64,000 bases of DNA from an uncultured Oscillospiraceae bacterium (GCA_949297075.1 CASFRX010000051.1:38364-102363); one strand, 5' to 3'. Counted from the stretch's first letter, positions 42,306 to 52,837 are shown. Notes: generated by a model from the letters alone, not told the origin. Made by a program: numbers and translations.

Positions 42306-43104
42306 CGGTATCACCTCCGCTCTGCTTTTTTTCGCTTTCAGGCTTATAGTTGCGGATAAACTCATCCGCTTCGCGAATAGCCCTGCGAGCGGAAAGATTC
42401 AAATCGGGAGGCAAGGCGCTCTCCGAAACAACATTTGCCCTTGAAACATCGTCCGATTGAATTTTTCCGTCGTGAATTGTGATAACACGACGGCCGTAGC
42501 GGCGCACAAGCTCCTCGGAATGGGTAACCATGATTACGGTAGTGCCTGTAGCGTTAATCTTGTTGAGCATTTCAACAATCTCATAGGAACGCTTTGCGTC
42601 AACATTACCTGTGGGCTCGTCTGCGATAATTATATCCGCATTATTTACAATAGCGCGCGCTAAAGCGACCCTCTGTTGCTCGCCGCCTGAAAGCTGGTTC
42701 GGAAATGCCTTGGATTTTTCTGCCAAACCGACTAGGCTGAGAACATAGGGTACGCGTTTGCTGATTTTTTTCTCTTTTGCGCCTATAACTCGCATTGCAA
42801 AAGCAACATTATCATAGACTGTCATATTGGGAATCAGGCGGAAATCCTGGAAAACAATTCCGAGATGACGCCTAAAATAAGGGATATCCTTCTTTTTCAT
42901 TGTGTTGAGCAGGCGGTTTTTGATTACGACCGTGCCGTGAGTTGCAACCTCTTCACGCATCATAATCTTGAGCAGGGTGCTTTTGCCCGCACCCGAATCG
43001 CCAACTATAAACACGAACTCACCCTGCTCTATGCGGATATTTACATTATCCAGAGCAACGGTGCCGTTATCGTAGCTTTTAGAGACATTTTTGAATTCTA
43101 TCAA
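42295..43104 (-). CDS. ftsE: Cell division ATP-binding protein FtsE
   Basis: ABC ATPase that powers FtsX. Walker [10 protein letters not shown], signature [15 protein letters not shown], Walker [13 protein letters not shown] and the H-loop MVTHSEE are all present. At 269 residues it is somewhat longer than usual, with a polar C-terminal tail after residue 225. The opening [20 protein letters not shown] is typical of FtsE. First gene of the ftsEX-hydrolase-S41 run. Confidence 0.96.
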   Translation of the reverse strand: MIEFKNVSKSYDNGTVALDNVNIRIEQGEFVFIVGDSGAGKSTLLKIMMREEVATHGTVVIKNRLLNTMKKKDIPYFRRHLGIVFQDFRLIPNMTVYDNVAFAMRVIGAKEKKISKRVPYVLSLVGLAEKSKAFPNQLSGGEQQRVALARAIVNNADIIIADEPTGNVDAKRSYEIVEMLNKINATGTTVIMVTHSEELVRRYGRRVITIHDGKIQSDDVSRANVVSESALPPDLNLSARRAIREADEFIRNYKPESEKKQSGGDTDEQ

Positions 43105-43168
43105 GTTGATTTTCCATCCTTTTTAAAGCCGCCGGCAAGATTTGCCGCAAGCCTTACGACGGCGAAGA

Positions 43169-44254
43169 TTAATACTTGACGGGGTTGGCGTCAAGATATT
43201 TTTTTACCATTAAAGCAACTTTAAATACAATAGCATCGTCAAATTCTCTTAAATCAAGGCCTGTAAGCTTATTAATCTTTTCAAGACGATATACCAGCGT
43301 ATTTCTGTGAACAAACAGCTTACGGGAGGTTTCGGAAACATTGAGGTTATTCTCAAAGAATTTTTGAATTGTGAAAAGCGTTTCATGGTCGAGCGTATCG
43401 ATTGAGCCGCGCTTGAACACCTCGCTCAGGAACATCTCGCAAAGAGTTGTGGGAAGCTGGTAAATAAGGCGTGCAATACCCAAATTGTCGTAGCTGACAA
43501 TTTCTTTTTCAGTATCAAAAACCTTGCCGACTTCAAGAGCAACCTGAGCTTCTTTAAAAGAGCGGGCAAGCTCTTTAATGCCCTCAACAACGGTACCGAT
43601 ACCGATAAGGCAATGGATAAATGCTTCACTGCTTAAAGAATCTGCTATTGAGCGTGCAAGCTTTTCAATGTCGCGTGTTTCGATGTTTGAACGAACCTCT
43701 TTAACAAGGGCGATATCCGTTTCATTAATATTAATAACAAAATCCTTGGTCTTGTCCGGGAAAAGATTTTGAATAATATCGTAAATAGAAATATCGTTAT
43801 GCTCCGGGATTCGTATCAGAAGAACAACTCGAGATGTATCCGTATTGAAGTGAAGCTCCCTTGCCTTGAGATAAATATCGCCGGGAAGAATATTGTCAAG
43901 CACAACATTCTTGATGAAATTGCCTCTGTCATACTTCTCGTCATAAAGAGATTTTACGCTGGCCAATGAAACAGCAACGATTTCCGCATACTTAGACGAA
44001 AATTCATCATCGCCGTCAACAAAAGCGGCATATTCCGGGTGCAAAATCGAGCCGAAGGGGCGGTAAGTAAGCCCATCGACGCAGAAAGTTTCGCCCTTTA
44101 CAAGGCGCTCATCCAAGGGAAAGGAACAAACCTCGCCTATTCTGCCGAGTTCACTGCAGGAAATAATGGTGCCTGTTTCATCTACAACACCTACTGTTCT
44201 GCCGATTGCTTCACGCATCTGGTGAATAATACCTTGAAAAAGTCTGTTTGACAT
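43169..44254 (-). CDS. PucR/CdaR-type transcriptional regulator
   Basis: 361-residue regulator with a C-terminal helix-turn-helix of the PucR type (FFENNLNVSETSRKLFVHRNTLVYRLEKINKLTGLDLREFDDAIVFKVAL) and an N-terminal GAF/PAS-like sensing region (VGVVDETGTIISCSELG). The middle part (GIGTVVEGIKELARSFKEAQVALEVG) is the GGDEF-like linker domain of this family. The ATG at 44254 has GGAGG eight bases upstream, in preference to the ATG at 44269. Target genes are unknown; ftsE downstream is one candidate. Confidence 0.82.
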   Translation of the reverse strand: MSNRLFQGIIHQMREAIGRTVGVVDETGTIISCSELGRIGEVCSFPLDERLVKGETFCVDGLTYRPFGSILHPEYAAFVDGDDEFSSKYAEIVAVSLASVKSLYDEKYDRGNFIKNVVLDNILPGDIYLKARELHFNTDTSRVVLLIRIPEHNDISIYDIIQNLFPDKTKDFVININETDIALVKEVRSNIETRDIEKLARSIADSLSSEAFIHCLIGIGTVVEGIKELARSFKEAQVALEVGKVFDTEKEIVSYDNLGIARLIYQLPTTLCEMFLSEVFKRGSIDTLDHETLFTIQKFFENNLNVSETSRKLFVHRNTLVYRLEKINKLTGLDLREFDDAIVFKVALMVKKYLDANPVKY

Positions 44255-44386
44255 CCGGAAAACCTCCATAACCTTTAATTAAAAGGATTTATACCGTGAA
44301 TCAGCCCCACCGAAAGCAACAGCCTCAGAAAAACCGACCACATGGCTGCCAATGTATTGGACAAATTGCCCATAATGACGATATAC

Positions 44387-44415
44387 ATTTTACACAATTT
44401 TTTCGGATTATGCAA
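44387..44415 (-). promoter_or_regulatory. Promoter of the PucR-type regulator
   Basis: Minus-strand TTGCAT (44410-44415), 17-base spacer, TAAAAT (44387-44392). The 44255-44659 gap between divergent genes holds this and the next promoter and no recognisable gene. Confidence 0.55.
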
Positions 44416-44573
44416 GAGGTTTTGACGATATTTTTATCAAAAATTGAATTTCAACGCTTTTTTGTTAAAGGAATTTATGTGATTAAACAAGATTTGGGCT
44501 GAAATTCACCTTAATTTTCCTTGGCAAATTGCACAAGCTAATTTTCTCCTAAGCCTTGAAAACTAATTTTTGG

Positions 44574-44602
44574 TTGACTTTGCAAGCATTTCTTGGTATT
44601 AT
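44574..44602 (+). promoter_or_regulatory. Promoter of the Ig-like secreted protein
   Basis: TTGACT (44574-44579), 17-base spacer, TATTAT (44597-44602), about 57 bases upstream of the ATG. Confidence 0.65.
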
Positions 44603-44659
44603 TAAAATACCTTAAAATAATTTGCGAAGTAATCCGCAAAAAACATAGGAGGAACAAAA

Positions 44660-46102
44660 ATGAAAAAAACATCTAAACTAATATCATTTGTTATGGCAGT
44701 TCTCATTGCCGTAAGTGCATTTGCCGTTACAGCTTTTGCAGAGAATAAAGCATATGCTCATCCTGAAGGTGTATTCACCCTCGATGGCGGCGAAAGCAAA
44801 GATAAAGCTACCTTAGTAGCTGTCGGCGAAATGGTTTACAGCAGTGTTACAGGCAGCGATTCCGTCTGCTATAAGGTTTACTGCCCCGCAAAGACGGATA
44901 TGGCATTATCTTTCAAAGCTTCAGCTCCTATCGATGTAACCATCGCACAGCTTGATTCCGCCGTTTCAACAAATCTCTCCGGCAACTCGGTATATAACAC
45001 CACCCTTTCACTTGAAAACGCCTACTACTACATTACAATCAAAAATTATGTTGCACCTCCTCAGGGGCCTTTGACTCCGAAGACACCCGCACCAGAGTCT
45101 TACGATATTCAGTTAATGTCCGGCGAAGAGGCAAACGAATTCTTCTTCACAACATCTATCGCCGGTATGCCTGCGAAAGTTACTGTTGATATCAACACTC
45201 GTTCCATTGATCTTGTTTCCGGCGAAACAGCACAGCTTAAGCTTTCCAACTTCTCCGTTGAGAGTCTCAACTATTTCTGGCGTGTTATTGACGACCCCGA
45301 AACATCACTTGTTAACGAAAAAGATATTGTAACAGTTACAAAAGACGGTCTTGTTAAGGTTATGCCCAACAGCGCAACATTCAATAAAGATACAACCGTT
45401 AAGGTACAGGCAGTTATGTACTACAACGGCGAGGAGTGGACAAAGACCTGCACAATTAAGGCTATACCTGCAAATGTTTTCCTCACCCCCTACTTTGACC
45501 ACACAGGCAATAACGACCTTGTTATGGGCGTAGGTGCAAGCCGCACTGTTCAGGCAACAACCAATATCAAAGAGGGCGAAATCACATGGAAATCTGCGGA
45601 CCCTGAAATCGCTGCAGTTGAAAAAGGCAAAATCACAGCTAAGTCTGTCGGCAAGACAACCGTTACCGTCACAGCTACTGCTCCTTCCGGTCAGACAGCT
45701 TCCCGATACATCGCAGTTGAGGTTAAGGAGAATTATGTCAGCGTAACCGATGTCAAGTTCAATGAGCATTCAGGCAGCGTTCGCGTAGGCGATACTCTCA
45801 ATCTCAAACCCACAATCACAACTTCACCCGCAGACCGTCTTCTAAACGAAAATGCTACTATCGAATATGTATCTGCAAACCCTGAAATCGCTACAGTTGA
45901 TAAGGACGGCAAAGTCACAGGTGTTGCGGTAGGTAAAACAAGAATTACCGTTACCGTTAAGGACGGTAAATACGAATTTGTTGATGCATATGAGCTTACA
46001 GTTAAAGAACAGCTCCCCAACTGGCTTATGGTTATCATCGCTCCCATCAGAGTAATCTATAACCTTGTTGTTCTTATCATCAACGCTGTTAAAGGCAAAT
46101 AA
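44660..46102 (+). CDS. Secreted protein with bacterial Ig-like (BIG_2) domains
   Basis: 480-residue surface protein. The signal peptide covers residues 1 to about 27 (cleavage after TAFA). A beta-rich region without a recognised fold follows, then three Ig-like BIG_2 repeats: about 175-265 (SIDLVSGETAQLKLSN), about 280-355 (GKITAKSVGKTTVTVTA) and about 360-448 (GKVTGVAVGKTRITVTV). The end, LPNWLMVIIAPIRVIYNLV, is a hydrophobic segment that could hold it at the membrane. AGGAGG precedes the ATG. Likely adhesion or cell-surface role; no partner genes. Confidence 0.85.
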   Translation: MKKTSKLISFVMAVLIAVSAFAVTAFAENKAYAHPEGVFTLDGGESKDKATLVAVGEMVYSSVTGSDSVCYKVYCPAKTDMALSFKASAPIDVTIAQLDSAVSTNLSGNSVYNTTLSLENAYYYITIKNYVAPPQGPLTPKTPAPESYDIQLMSGEEANEFFFTTSIAGMPAKVTVDINTRSIDLVSGETAQLKLSNFSVESLNYFWRVIDDPETSLVNEKDIVTVTKDGLVKVMPNSATFNKDTTVKVQAVMYYNGEEWTKTCTIKAIPANVFLTPYFDHTGNNDLVMGVGASRTVQATTNIKEGEITWKSADPEIAAVEKGKITAKSVGKTTVTVTATAPSGQTASRYIAVEVKENYVSVTDVKFNEHSGSVRVGDTLNLKPTITTSPADRLLNENATIEYVSANPEIATVDKDGKVTGVAVGKTRITVTVKDGKYEFVDAYELTVKEQLPNWLMVIIAPIRVIYNLVVLIINAVKGK

Positions 46103-46114
46103 CACATAGCTTTA

Positions 46115-46150
46115 TGCCCCGATGAGTTTAAAGGCTCGTCGGGGCATTTT
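46115..46150. terminator. Terminator between the Ig-like gene and spoIIQ
   Basis: GCCCCGATGAG pairs with CTCGTCGGGGC (one G-T pair) around an eight-base loop, with ATTTT on the plus side. It separates convergent genes. Confidence 0.8.
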
Positions 46151-46158
46151 GCTGCTGT

Positions 46159-46848
46159 TTAGTCTGCTCTGTTCATAGCCGCCAAAGGGTCGACGATTAC
46201 ATCATCAACCGTTATCTCAAGGTGAAGATGACTGCCGTCTGCCGCTTCTACGGGGATTTCTCCGAGTTTTCCTAAGGTTGTGCCGCCTTTTATTTCGTCA
46301 CCTTTTTTGGGTGTTGTTTTGGCAACAAGGCCGCAGTATTTCGCAATCATGCCGTTGCCGTGGTCTACCACAACTACAACGCCCCACATATCATCGCTGT
46401 AAACATCGGTAACCACGCCGTCCTGAATAGCCAAAACATCAGCTTTGCTGTTACCCATAAAGTCAATGCCGTTGTGTATTCGCCAATCTCCCATTGTTTT
46501 GGAGCTTACCATTTCTCCGTCGGAATAATCCTTGCCTATTTCATTTCCCAAAGGCAGAGTGAACTTGCCCGTAAAAGGAAGATTATCGGTGCGGGCAGAT
46601 ATTGGCTCCTCAGTTGTTGAGGAAGTTGTATTCCATTCCACAGTCACCTTGGTTTCCTGCTTTTCAGCTCCCAAAGTAAAGCCCTGATTATCCCAGTCGA
46701 TAGAAGTTTGCGGCTCTGTGGCGGAATTTGCCTTTTTCATGGCAGCATACGAGCCTATTCCTGCGGCGGTTACGCAAAGAAGCAAAACTGCATAAAGCCA
46801 GAGCTTTCCGAAGCTTTTACCTGTTCTTTTAAATTCGAAATCCATAAA
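46159..46848 (-). CDS. spoIIQ: SpoIIQ-like M23/LytM protein
   Basis: Forespore membrane protein that in spore formers docks with SpoIIIAH during engulfment. The 229-residue product has one membrane anchor (about 15-35), a Thr/Ser-rich linker and a LytM domain. Zinc ligands are present (H124 and D128 in HNGID; H206 and H208 in HLHLE), but the YxHL catalytic histidine is replaced: the segment reads YCGL. The ATG at 46848 has GGAGGG upstream. A general envelope endopeptidase is the alternative to SpoIIQ; the anchor-plus-linker-plus-LytM layout and size favour SpoIIQ. Confidence 0.75.
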   Translation of the reverse strand, partial: FMDFEFKRTGKSFGKLWLYAVLLLCVTAAGIGSYAAMKKANSATEPQTSIDWDNQGFTLGAEKQETKVTVEWNTTSSTTEEPISARTDNLPFTGKFTLPLGNEIGKDYSDGEMVSSKTMGDWRIHNGIDFMGNSKADVLAIQDGVVTDVYSDDMWGVVVVVDHGNGMIAKYCGLVAKTTPKKGDEIKGGTTLGKLGEIPVEAADGSHLHLEITVDDVIVDPLAAMNRAD

Positions 46849-46906
46849 AAATCCCTCCGTACACATATTTTGAACAACCGAGAGGGAAAATATACATCTC
46901 AGTAAT

Positions 46907-46943
46907 GAAAAGGACGCTCGATATGACATCAAGCGTCCTTTTC
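46907..46943. repeat. Perfect 12-bp inverted repeat upstream of spoIIQ
   Basis: Arms GAAAAGGACGCT and AGCGTCCTTTTC with a 13-base loop, about 60 bases upstream of spoIIQ. With a second hairpin at 46977-47005 it occupies the divergent spoIIQ/lexA gap (46849-47262). Possible terminator-like insulator. Confidence 0.6.
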
Positions 46944-46976
46944 ACAAATTTGAGGGGGTAAAAAGCACTTTTCAAA

Positions 46977-47005
46977 GAGAACGGCGATGGGCTTCGCCGT
47001 TTCTC
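46977..47005. repeat. Second hairpin in the spoIIQ/lexA gap
   Basis: GAGAACGGCGA pairs with TCGCCGTTTCTC with one bulged base and a six-base loop. The following 47006-47160 is AT-rich without a recognisable gene. Confidence 0.55.
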
Positions 47006-47171
47006 AAGTGCAAATATATAGTAGCAAGCCCTTTTGTTTTTGTAATGAATAAAATGTAAACATATCTTGTTATTTTTTTGTCAACTCGACATTTATTTTC
47101 ATCAGACGATGTTAAAAATATCATAAGGAAACGGTCAGCAATAAAAAATACAAAAAAATTTGTAAAAATAA

Positions 47172-47185
47172 CAAACAAATGTTTA
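47172..47185. promoter_or_regulatory. Probable LexA box 1 of lexA
   Basis: CAAACAAATGTTTA is a degenerate LexA box (consensus CGAACNNNNGTTCG) that overlaps the lexA -35 region. Confidence 0.5.
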
Positions 47186-47211
47186 CTTTTTGTAAAATTA
47201 TGTGATATAAT
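47182..47211 (+). promoter_or_regulatory. lexA promoter
   Basis: TTTACT (47182-47187), 18-base spacer, TATAAT (47206-47211), flanked by two LexA-box-like sequences. Confidence 0.65.
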
Positions 47212-47220
47212 CGTCTCAAC

Positions 47221-47234
47221 CGAACATATGTACT
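47221..47234. promoter_or_regulatory. LexA box 2 of lexA (autoregulation)
   Basis: CGAACATATGTACT has a perfect left half-site and a degenerate right half. It lies over the expected transcription start, as expected for self-repression of lexA. Confidence 0.75.
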
Positions 47235-47262
47235 ACTATTATAATGTAAGGAGCGTTAGTTT

Positions 47263-47853
47263 ATGTTAAACGAAACTCAAAGAAAAATATACGAATTCTT
47301 GCTTGAACGCCTGAAGGACGGTGTGCCGCCGTCAGTTCGTGAAATCGGAGCAAATGTCGGGCTCAAATCCACCTCCTCCGTTCAAGCCTGCCTGGATGCG
47401 CTCGAAAACGAGGGATTTATCTCCCGTGACCCTATGCTCAAGCGTTCCATCAGAATTGTGGGTCAGCAGGAAGCCGCAAGCATCAAGCAGGTGCCTATTT
47501 TGGGTACTGTTACGGCAGGTGCGCCCATACTTGCAGTTGAGCAGATTGAGGGATATCTCCCCTATTCCGGCTTCGTTTCAAGCGATAAATCTCTGTTTGC
47601 TCTGCGAGTCAGAGGCGAAAGTATGCTCAACGCCGGCATACACGATGGCGACCTTGTTGTCGTTGAGCGCACCCCTGTTGCACGCAACGGCGAAATAATT
47701 GTTGCCCTTGTGGACGAGGAAGCTACCGTTAAAACATTCTACAAAGAAGCCGGACATTTCCGACTTCAGCCGGAAAACGACGCTTACGAACCTATTATTG
47801 TTGACGAGGTTACAGTATTGGGCAAAGTTGTCGCTTTGCACAGGTATTATTAA
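47263..47853 (+). CDS. lexA: SOS repressor LexA
   Basis: Represses DNA-damage genes until RecA triggers self-cleavage. The 196-residue protein has the N-terminal winged helix (QRKIYEFLLERLKDGVPPSVREIGANVGLKSTSSV), the Ala85-Gly86 cleavage site in TVTAGAP, and the Ser120/Lys157 dyad (GESMLNAGI, ATVKTF). It has two LexA boxes upstream, and the dinB box elsewhere in this window is a probable target. Confidence 0.97.
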   Translation: MLNETQRKIYEFLLERLKDGVPPSVREIGANVGLKSTSSVQACLDALENEGFISRDPMLKRSIRIVGQQEAASIKQVPILGTVTAGAPILAVEQIEGYLPYSGFVSSDKSLFALRVRGESMLNAGIHDGDLVVVERTPVARNGEIIVALVDEEATVKTFYKEAGHFRLQPENDAYEPIIVDEVTVLGKVVALHRYY

Positions 47854-47905
47854 ATTTCAACAAATAACAGACAAGAAAGTGCAATATTTTTTTCGTCAAA
47901 TATAA

Positions 47906-49453
<1,548 letters not shown>

Positions 49454-49486
49454 GTTTAGTTTATGCTTAGGAAAGGCGATGAACTG

Positions 49487-50368
49487 ATGAGTAAAATCAG
49501 AACTATTTTAGCCTTATGTCTGTGTATTTTCATAGCTGTTTTGAGCATAGGTTATATTACAATCGGTATGCATGATAAGGAAGAGGAAACAACTCCGTCT
49601 GCTACCGACTCCTCTGCCGATTCCACAACCGCCCCTGTGACGGTTGAAACCCCGAGCGAAACGGTCAGCGAAAGCAACACGGCAGAAACGATTGCACAGG
49701 AAAGCACAACTCAACAACAAACTACAACCGAAGCTCAGACTATGGGAAACGAATATGAATTTGCTTATGCCGGCTTCAATCCGGCTGTAGCTACGGTTGA
49801 CGGCGAGAAATGGAACTTGCTTTTAGTCAATCAAAGCTACATTCTGCCCGACGGCTACTCGGTACAAACAGCTGAAGTTACCGGCAGCTCTCAAAAGCTC
49901 GACTACCGTGTAGTACCCTATTACAATGATATGATAAAGGCCGCAAAAGCAGACGGCATAGATCTCATACCTGTTTCAGGCTACCGCACAATAGAGCGCC
50001 AGCGCAACAATTTCAACCGCAAGATTAATTATTACAGCTCTCTCGGCTATTCTAAGGCTGAGGCCACGCGCCTTGCGGCAAAAATTGTTCTCATGCCCGG
50101 CACCAGCGAACACAATGCAGGCCTTGCAATGGATTTCGGCACTAACGGCAACACAACGCTGGACGAAAACTTTGCAAACACCAAAGCTTTCAAGTGGCTG
50201 AGCGAAAACGCCGCTGATTACGGCTTCATTCTGCGCTACGAAAAGGACACAACAAATATTACAAAGGTCACCTATGAGCCTTGGCATTGGCGCTATGTCG
50301 GCGTTGAGGCGGCAAAAGAAATCAAAGCTCGGGGTGTTACTTTGGAAGAATACCTCGGCATGGCTTAA
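49487..50368 (+). CDS. D-alanyl-D-alanine carboxypeptidase, M15 (VanY/LdcB-like)
   Basis: Trims peptidoglycan stem peptides outside the membrane. Of 293 residues, an N-terminal hydrophobic anchor (about 8-27) is followed by a Thr/Ser/Glu-rich low-complexity linker to about residue 85, then the zinc peptidase domain with SGYRTIERQRNNF, the zinc motif TSEHNAGLAMDFG (S-x-H-x6-D) and EPWHWRYVG. Start chosen at 49487 because AGGAAAGG lies suitably upstream; an ATG at 49463 is the alternative. Confidence 0.9.
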   Translation: MSKIRTILALCLCIFIAVLSIGYITIGMHDKEEETTPSATDSSADSTTAPVTVETPSETVSESNTAETIAQESTTQQQTTTEAQTMGNEYEFAYAGFNPAVATVDGEKWNLLLVNQSYILPDGYSVQTAEVTGSSQKLDYRVVPYYNDMIKAAKADGIDLIPVSGYRTIERQRNNFNRKINYYSSLGYSKAEATRLAAKIVLMPGTSEHNAGLAMDFGTNGNTTLDENFANTKAFKWLSENAADYGFILRYEKDTTNITKVTYEPWHWRYVGVEAAKEIKARGVTLEEYLGMA

Positions 50369-50397
50369 GCCACTGCGAGATTAAGGATAACTACCAA

Positions 50398-51045
50398 ATG
50401 AAGAAAAAAACGCTTAACCCCATTACACCGATGCCAAAGAAAACAATAGTGCTTTGGTGGGTTTGCAGAGGATTGCTGCTTATTTGGGGCATTAACGGTC
50501 TTTTCAGAGGCTACACATCGGAATTTTTGCAGGGGATGTTTGCCATTGCTTTTACCCATCTGTGGGATTTGTTCCAGCTCCTCGGCGGCAAATCATTTAT
50601 CACTCAGCTCCCTTGGCAATTTCAGACACACTTAAACCTTTTCATCATGCTTGGCGTTTGTGTTGGCTCAACGCTCAACAACCGCACGGATTTCACCTAT
50701 TCCGATATTGTAACCCACTTTTTCGCCGGCTTCATTGCTTCCGGCTGGAGCGCAAGACTGCTTGTGATAATGCAGGAGAAAAAGAAAATACCTCTTGCTC
50801 CCTCTATTGCGGCAATGGCAGGCTTTGCGATGTCGGTTGCAATACTCGTAGGCTGGGAATTCTACGAATTTACCATGGATAAGCTCTACGGATTCAACCT
50901 TCAGGTATCTTCTCCCTTTACCAACGAAGGCTTAATTGACACCATGTGGGATTTCATTCTCGGCGCCGCAGGCGGACTTACAGGTATGTTTGTTTTTGCG
51001 TTTGCAGATGCTAAAAAGCGCAAGCAAGCGAAAAACAACAAATAA
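50398..51045 (+). CDS. Integral membrane protein, DUF2238/YjdF-like
   Basis: 215 residues with about six hydrophobic segments and charged ends. The pattern HFFAGFIASGW, GWEFYEFTMDKLYG and GLIDTMWDFILGAAGG resembles the DUF2238/YjdF membrane family, whose function is not known. It starts 29 bases after the VanY-type gene and is followed by a strong terminator, so the two may form one transcript. No ligand or substrate can be inferred. Confidence 0.65.
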   Translation: MKKKTLNPITPMPKKTIVLWWVCRGLLLIWGINGLFRGYTSEFLQGMFAIAFTHLWDLFQLLGGKSFITQLPWQFQTHLNLFIMLGVCVGSTLNNRTDFTYSDIVTHFFAGFIASGWSARLLVIMQEKKKIPLAPSIAAMAGFAMSVAILVGWEFYEFTMDKLYGFNLQVSSPFTNEGLIDTMWDFILGAAGGLTGMFVFAFADAKKRKQAKNNK

Positions 51046-51055
51046 TAAGCAACTC

Positions 51056-51100
51056 AAAGACTAAGAACTTCAACCTGAAATTCTTGGTCTTTATTTTTTT
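51056..51100 (+). terminator. Terminator after the membrane protein gene
   Basis: AAAGACTAAGAA pairs with TTCTTGGTCTTT (one G-T pair) around a 13-base loop and is followed by ATTTTTTT. Confidence 0.85.
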
Positions 51101-51152
51101 ATCCGCTCACAAAGCTCTAACTTTTTGCATATGTTATATACGGAGGGATTTT

Positions 51153-51869
51153 ATGTTTGATGTTATAACCATTGCAGAACCTGCAAAAAAACAAAAATTT
51201 TTCAAAAAGCGTAAGTGCAAAATTGAGGCTTTGCAAACAGCGGTGCGAGGAGGTGCGCCTTTCAGGCTTATCAGCATTACGCCCGGCACAAAAGGAATTG
51301 ACTGGGCTCAGGTTGCACGGTGTGCAGGCTGCGCAAGCCAATGCGTATTGCTCAGCAATAAAACTCAACTGCCTGAAAGCACACCTCTCAAGCTTTTCGC
51401 CGCAGACACTTTGCCCCTGCTTATTATGCTGAACACAGCCTCAAATATGCTCAGCACCGATGAAGCGGCAAAGATGCGGCGATTGCTCATCGTTGACAAA
51501 GTTGCCGTTTTGCCCAAATACATAGACAGAATTATTTTAAATGCGGCAAAAATCAAAATAATCACCGATTATCCCGAAAAATATTACACTGCGTCACAGC
51601 GGGTTATGGAGCGATTTGGCGCGGCAATAACAGTTTGCAGTCAGACAGAAGAGAGCGAAGAATTTGACGCCGCCATATCACTTGAAGCGACAGAAAACGC
51701 TGCACTTTCATTCGCTTTTGAAAGAGCAACAAAAGAAGGTTTAGTCAACCTCATACCCGATGAATACCTGCGGCTTTGCCCACATGATATTGACAAATTT
51801 GATTTTGCCTGTGCGCTGTTTGAATGCAGCGGAGTCAGAGCTATAGGCGAGTTATGGCTTGATTTTTAA
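51153..51869 (+). CDS. Unrecognised protein with a C-x2-C-x3-C motif
   Basis: 238-residue soluble protein I do not recognise. Visible features are a basic N-terminus (KKQKFFKKRKCK), a cysteine motif C57-x2-C60-x3-C64 in WAQVARCAGCASQC, and predicted alternating alpha/beta structure in the rest. The ATG at 51153 has CGGAGGG upstream; the frame open to 51084 runs through the preceding terminator. No signal peptide or membrane segment. Codon use and base composition look like the neighbours, so it is a resident gene. It precedes a FliB-like gene by 52 bases. Confidence 0.75.
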   Translation: MFDVITIAEPAKKQKFFKKRKCKIEALQTAVRGGAPFRLISITPGTKGIDWAQVARCAGCASQCVLLSNKTQLPESTPLKLFAADTLPLLIMLNTASNMLSTDEAAKMRRLLIVDKVAVLPKYIDRIILNAAKIKIITDYPEKYYTASQRVMERFGAAITVCSQTEESEEFDAAISLEATENAALSFAFERATKEGLVNLIPDEYLRLCPHDIDKFDFACALFECSGVRAIGELWLDF

Positions 51870-51921
51870 GCCTTGCCATTATATAATAGAACAAAAATAT
51901 TAAAACAAAAGTTGTTGATAT

Positions 51922-52836
51922 ATGAAAACTATAGCACCCGATTACTACAGAGATTTTAAATGTATATCCGACCGCTGCCGCCACAGCTGCTGTATCGGTT
52001 GGGAAATTGACATTGACCCCGAAACAGCCGAATATTACAAAGCCATTGACGGTGAGTTGGGGGAGAAGCTGAAAAACTGCATAAAAACCGAAAACGGCAG
52101 TTCCCGTTTTATGACGGATAGGGACGAACGCTGTCCTTTTCTTCAAAGGGACGGTCTTTGCGAGATTATTGGCAAGCTCGGCGAGGAAAGTCTTTGCCAA
52201 ATTTGCGCTGACCACCCCAGGTTCAGGAATTTTTTCGCAGATTCCATAGAAATCGGCTTGGGTCTTTGCTGTGAAGCCGCCGCAGAGCTAATAACAAAAA
52301 AGGCCGGCAAAACCGAACTTATAATTCTTGATAAAGACGGATTTGATGACGAAGCAGACAGTGAAGAAGCAAAGCTTTTAGCTTTCAGGCAGAGTGCTGT
52401 TACCATTGCTCAAGACAGAGAATTCACAGTTGAAGAAAGGCTTGAAAATTTACAGATCTTTTGCGGATTTACACTCTTGGAATTTAATTTTCATGAATGG
52501 GCCGATACGCTTCACGGCTTGGAAAGGCTCAGCAGCTCATGGGATAATTATATCGAATTATTACGCAATGCAAAATCAACCGCAATTCCGCAGGAACTTC
52601 AAATCCCGTTTGAACAACTTCTTGTATATTTTCTCTACCGCCATGTTCCGTCTGCCCTTTACGACGGTGATATTAATTCAAAAATCGGCTTTGCAATAAT
52701 CAGCATACAGATACTTGCTGCTATGGCGAATGAATCAAAAGAAGATATAGCCGAGCTCGCTCGCATGTATTCAGCGGAAATTGAATATTCCGATGAAAAC
52801 CTTGGAATAATCTTTGAAAAACTAACGGAGATATGA
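51922..52836 (+). CDS. FliB-like (flagellin lysine-N-methylase family) protein
   Basis: 304-residue Cys-rich protein. The N-terminus DFKCISDRCRHSCCIGWEIDID (C14, C19, C23, C24), followed by RCPFLQRDGLC and LGEESLCQICADHPRF, is the hallmark of the family named after Salmonella FliB; these cysteines probably bind a metal or Fe-S cluster. No flagellar gene lies in the window, so methylation of flagellin is not supported here and another target is likely. The RluA gene follows one base after its stop. Confidence 0.8.
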   Translation: MKTIAPDYYRDFKCISDRCRHSCCIGWEIDIDPETAEYYKAIDGELGEKLKNCIKTENGSSRFMTDRDERCPFLQRDGLCEIIGKLGEESLCQICADHPRFRNFFADSIEIGLGLCCEAAAELITKKAGKTELIILDKDGFDDEADSEEAKLLAFRQSAVTIAQDREFTVEERLENLQIFCGFTLLEFNFHEWADTLHGLERLSSSWDNYIELLRNAKSTAIPQELQIPFEQLLVYFLYRHVPSALYDGDINSKIGFAIISIQILAAMANESKEDIAELARMYSAEIEYSDENLGIIFEKLTEI

Positions 52837-52837
52837 T

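Noticed and set aside
44296..44502. 68-residue frame in the regulator/Ig-protein gap
   Set aside because: No ribosome site and it spans the regulator's promoter.
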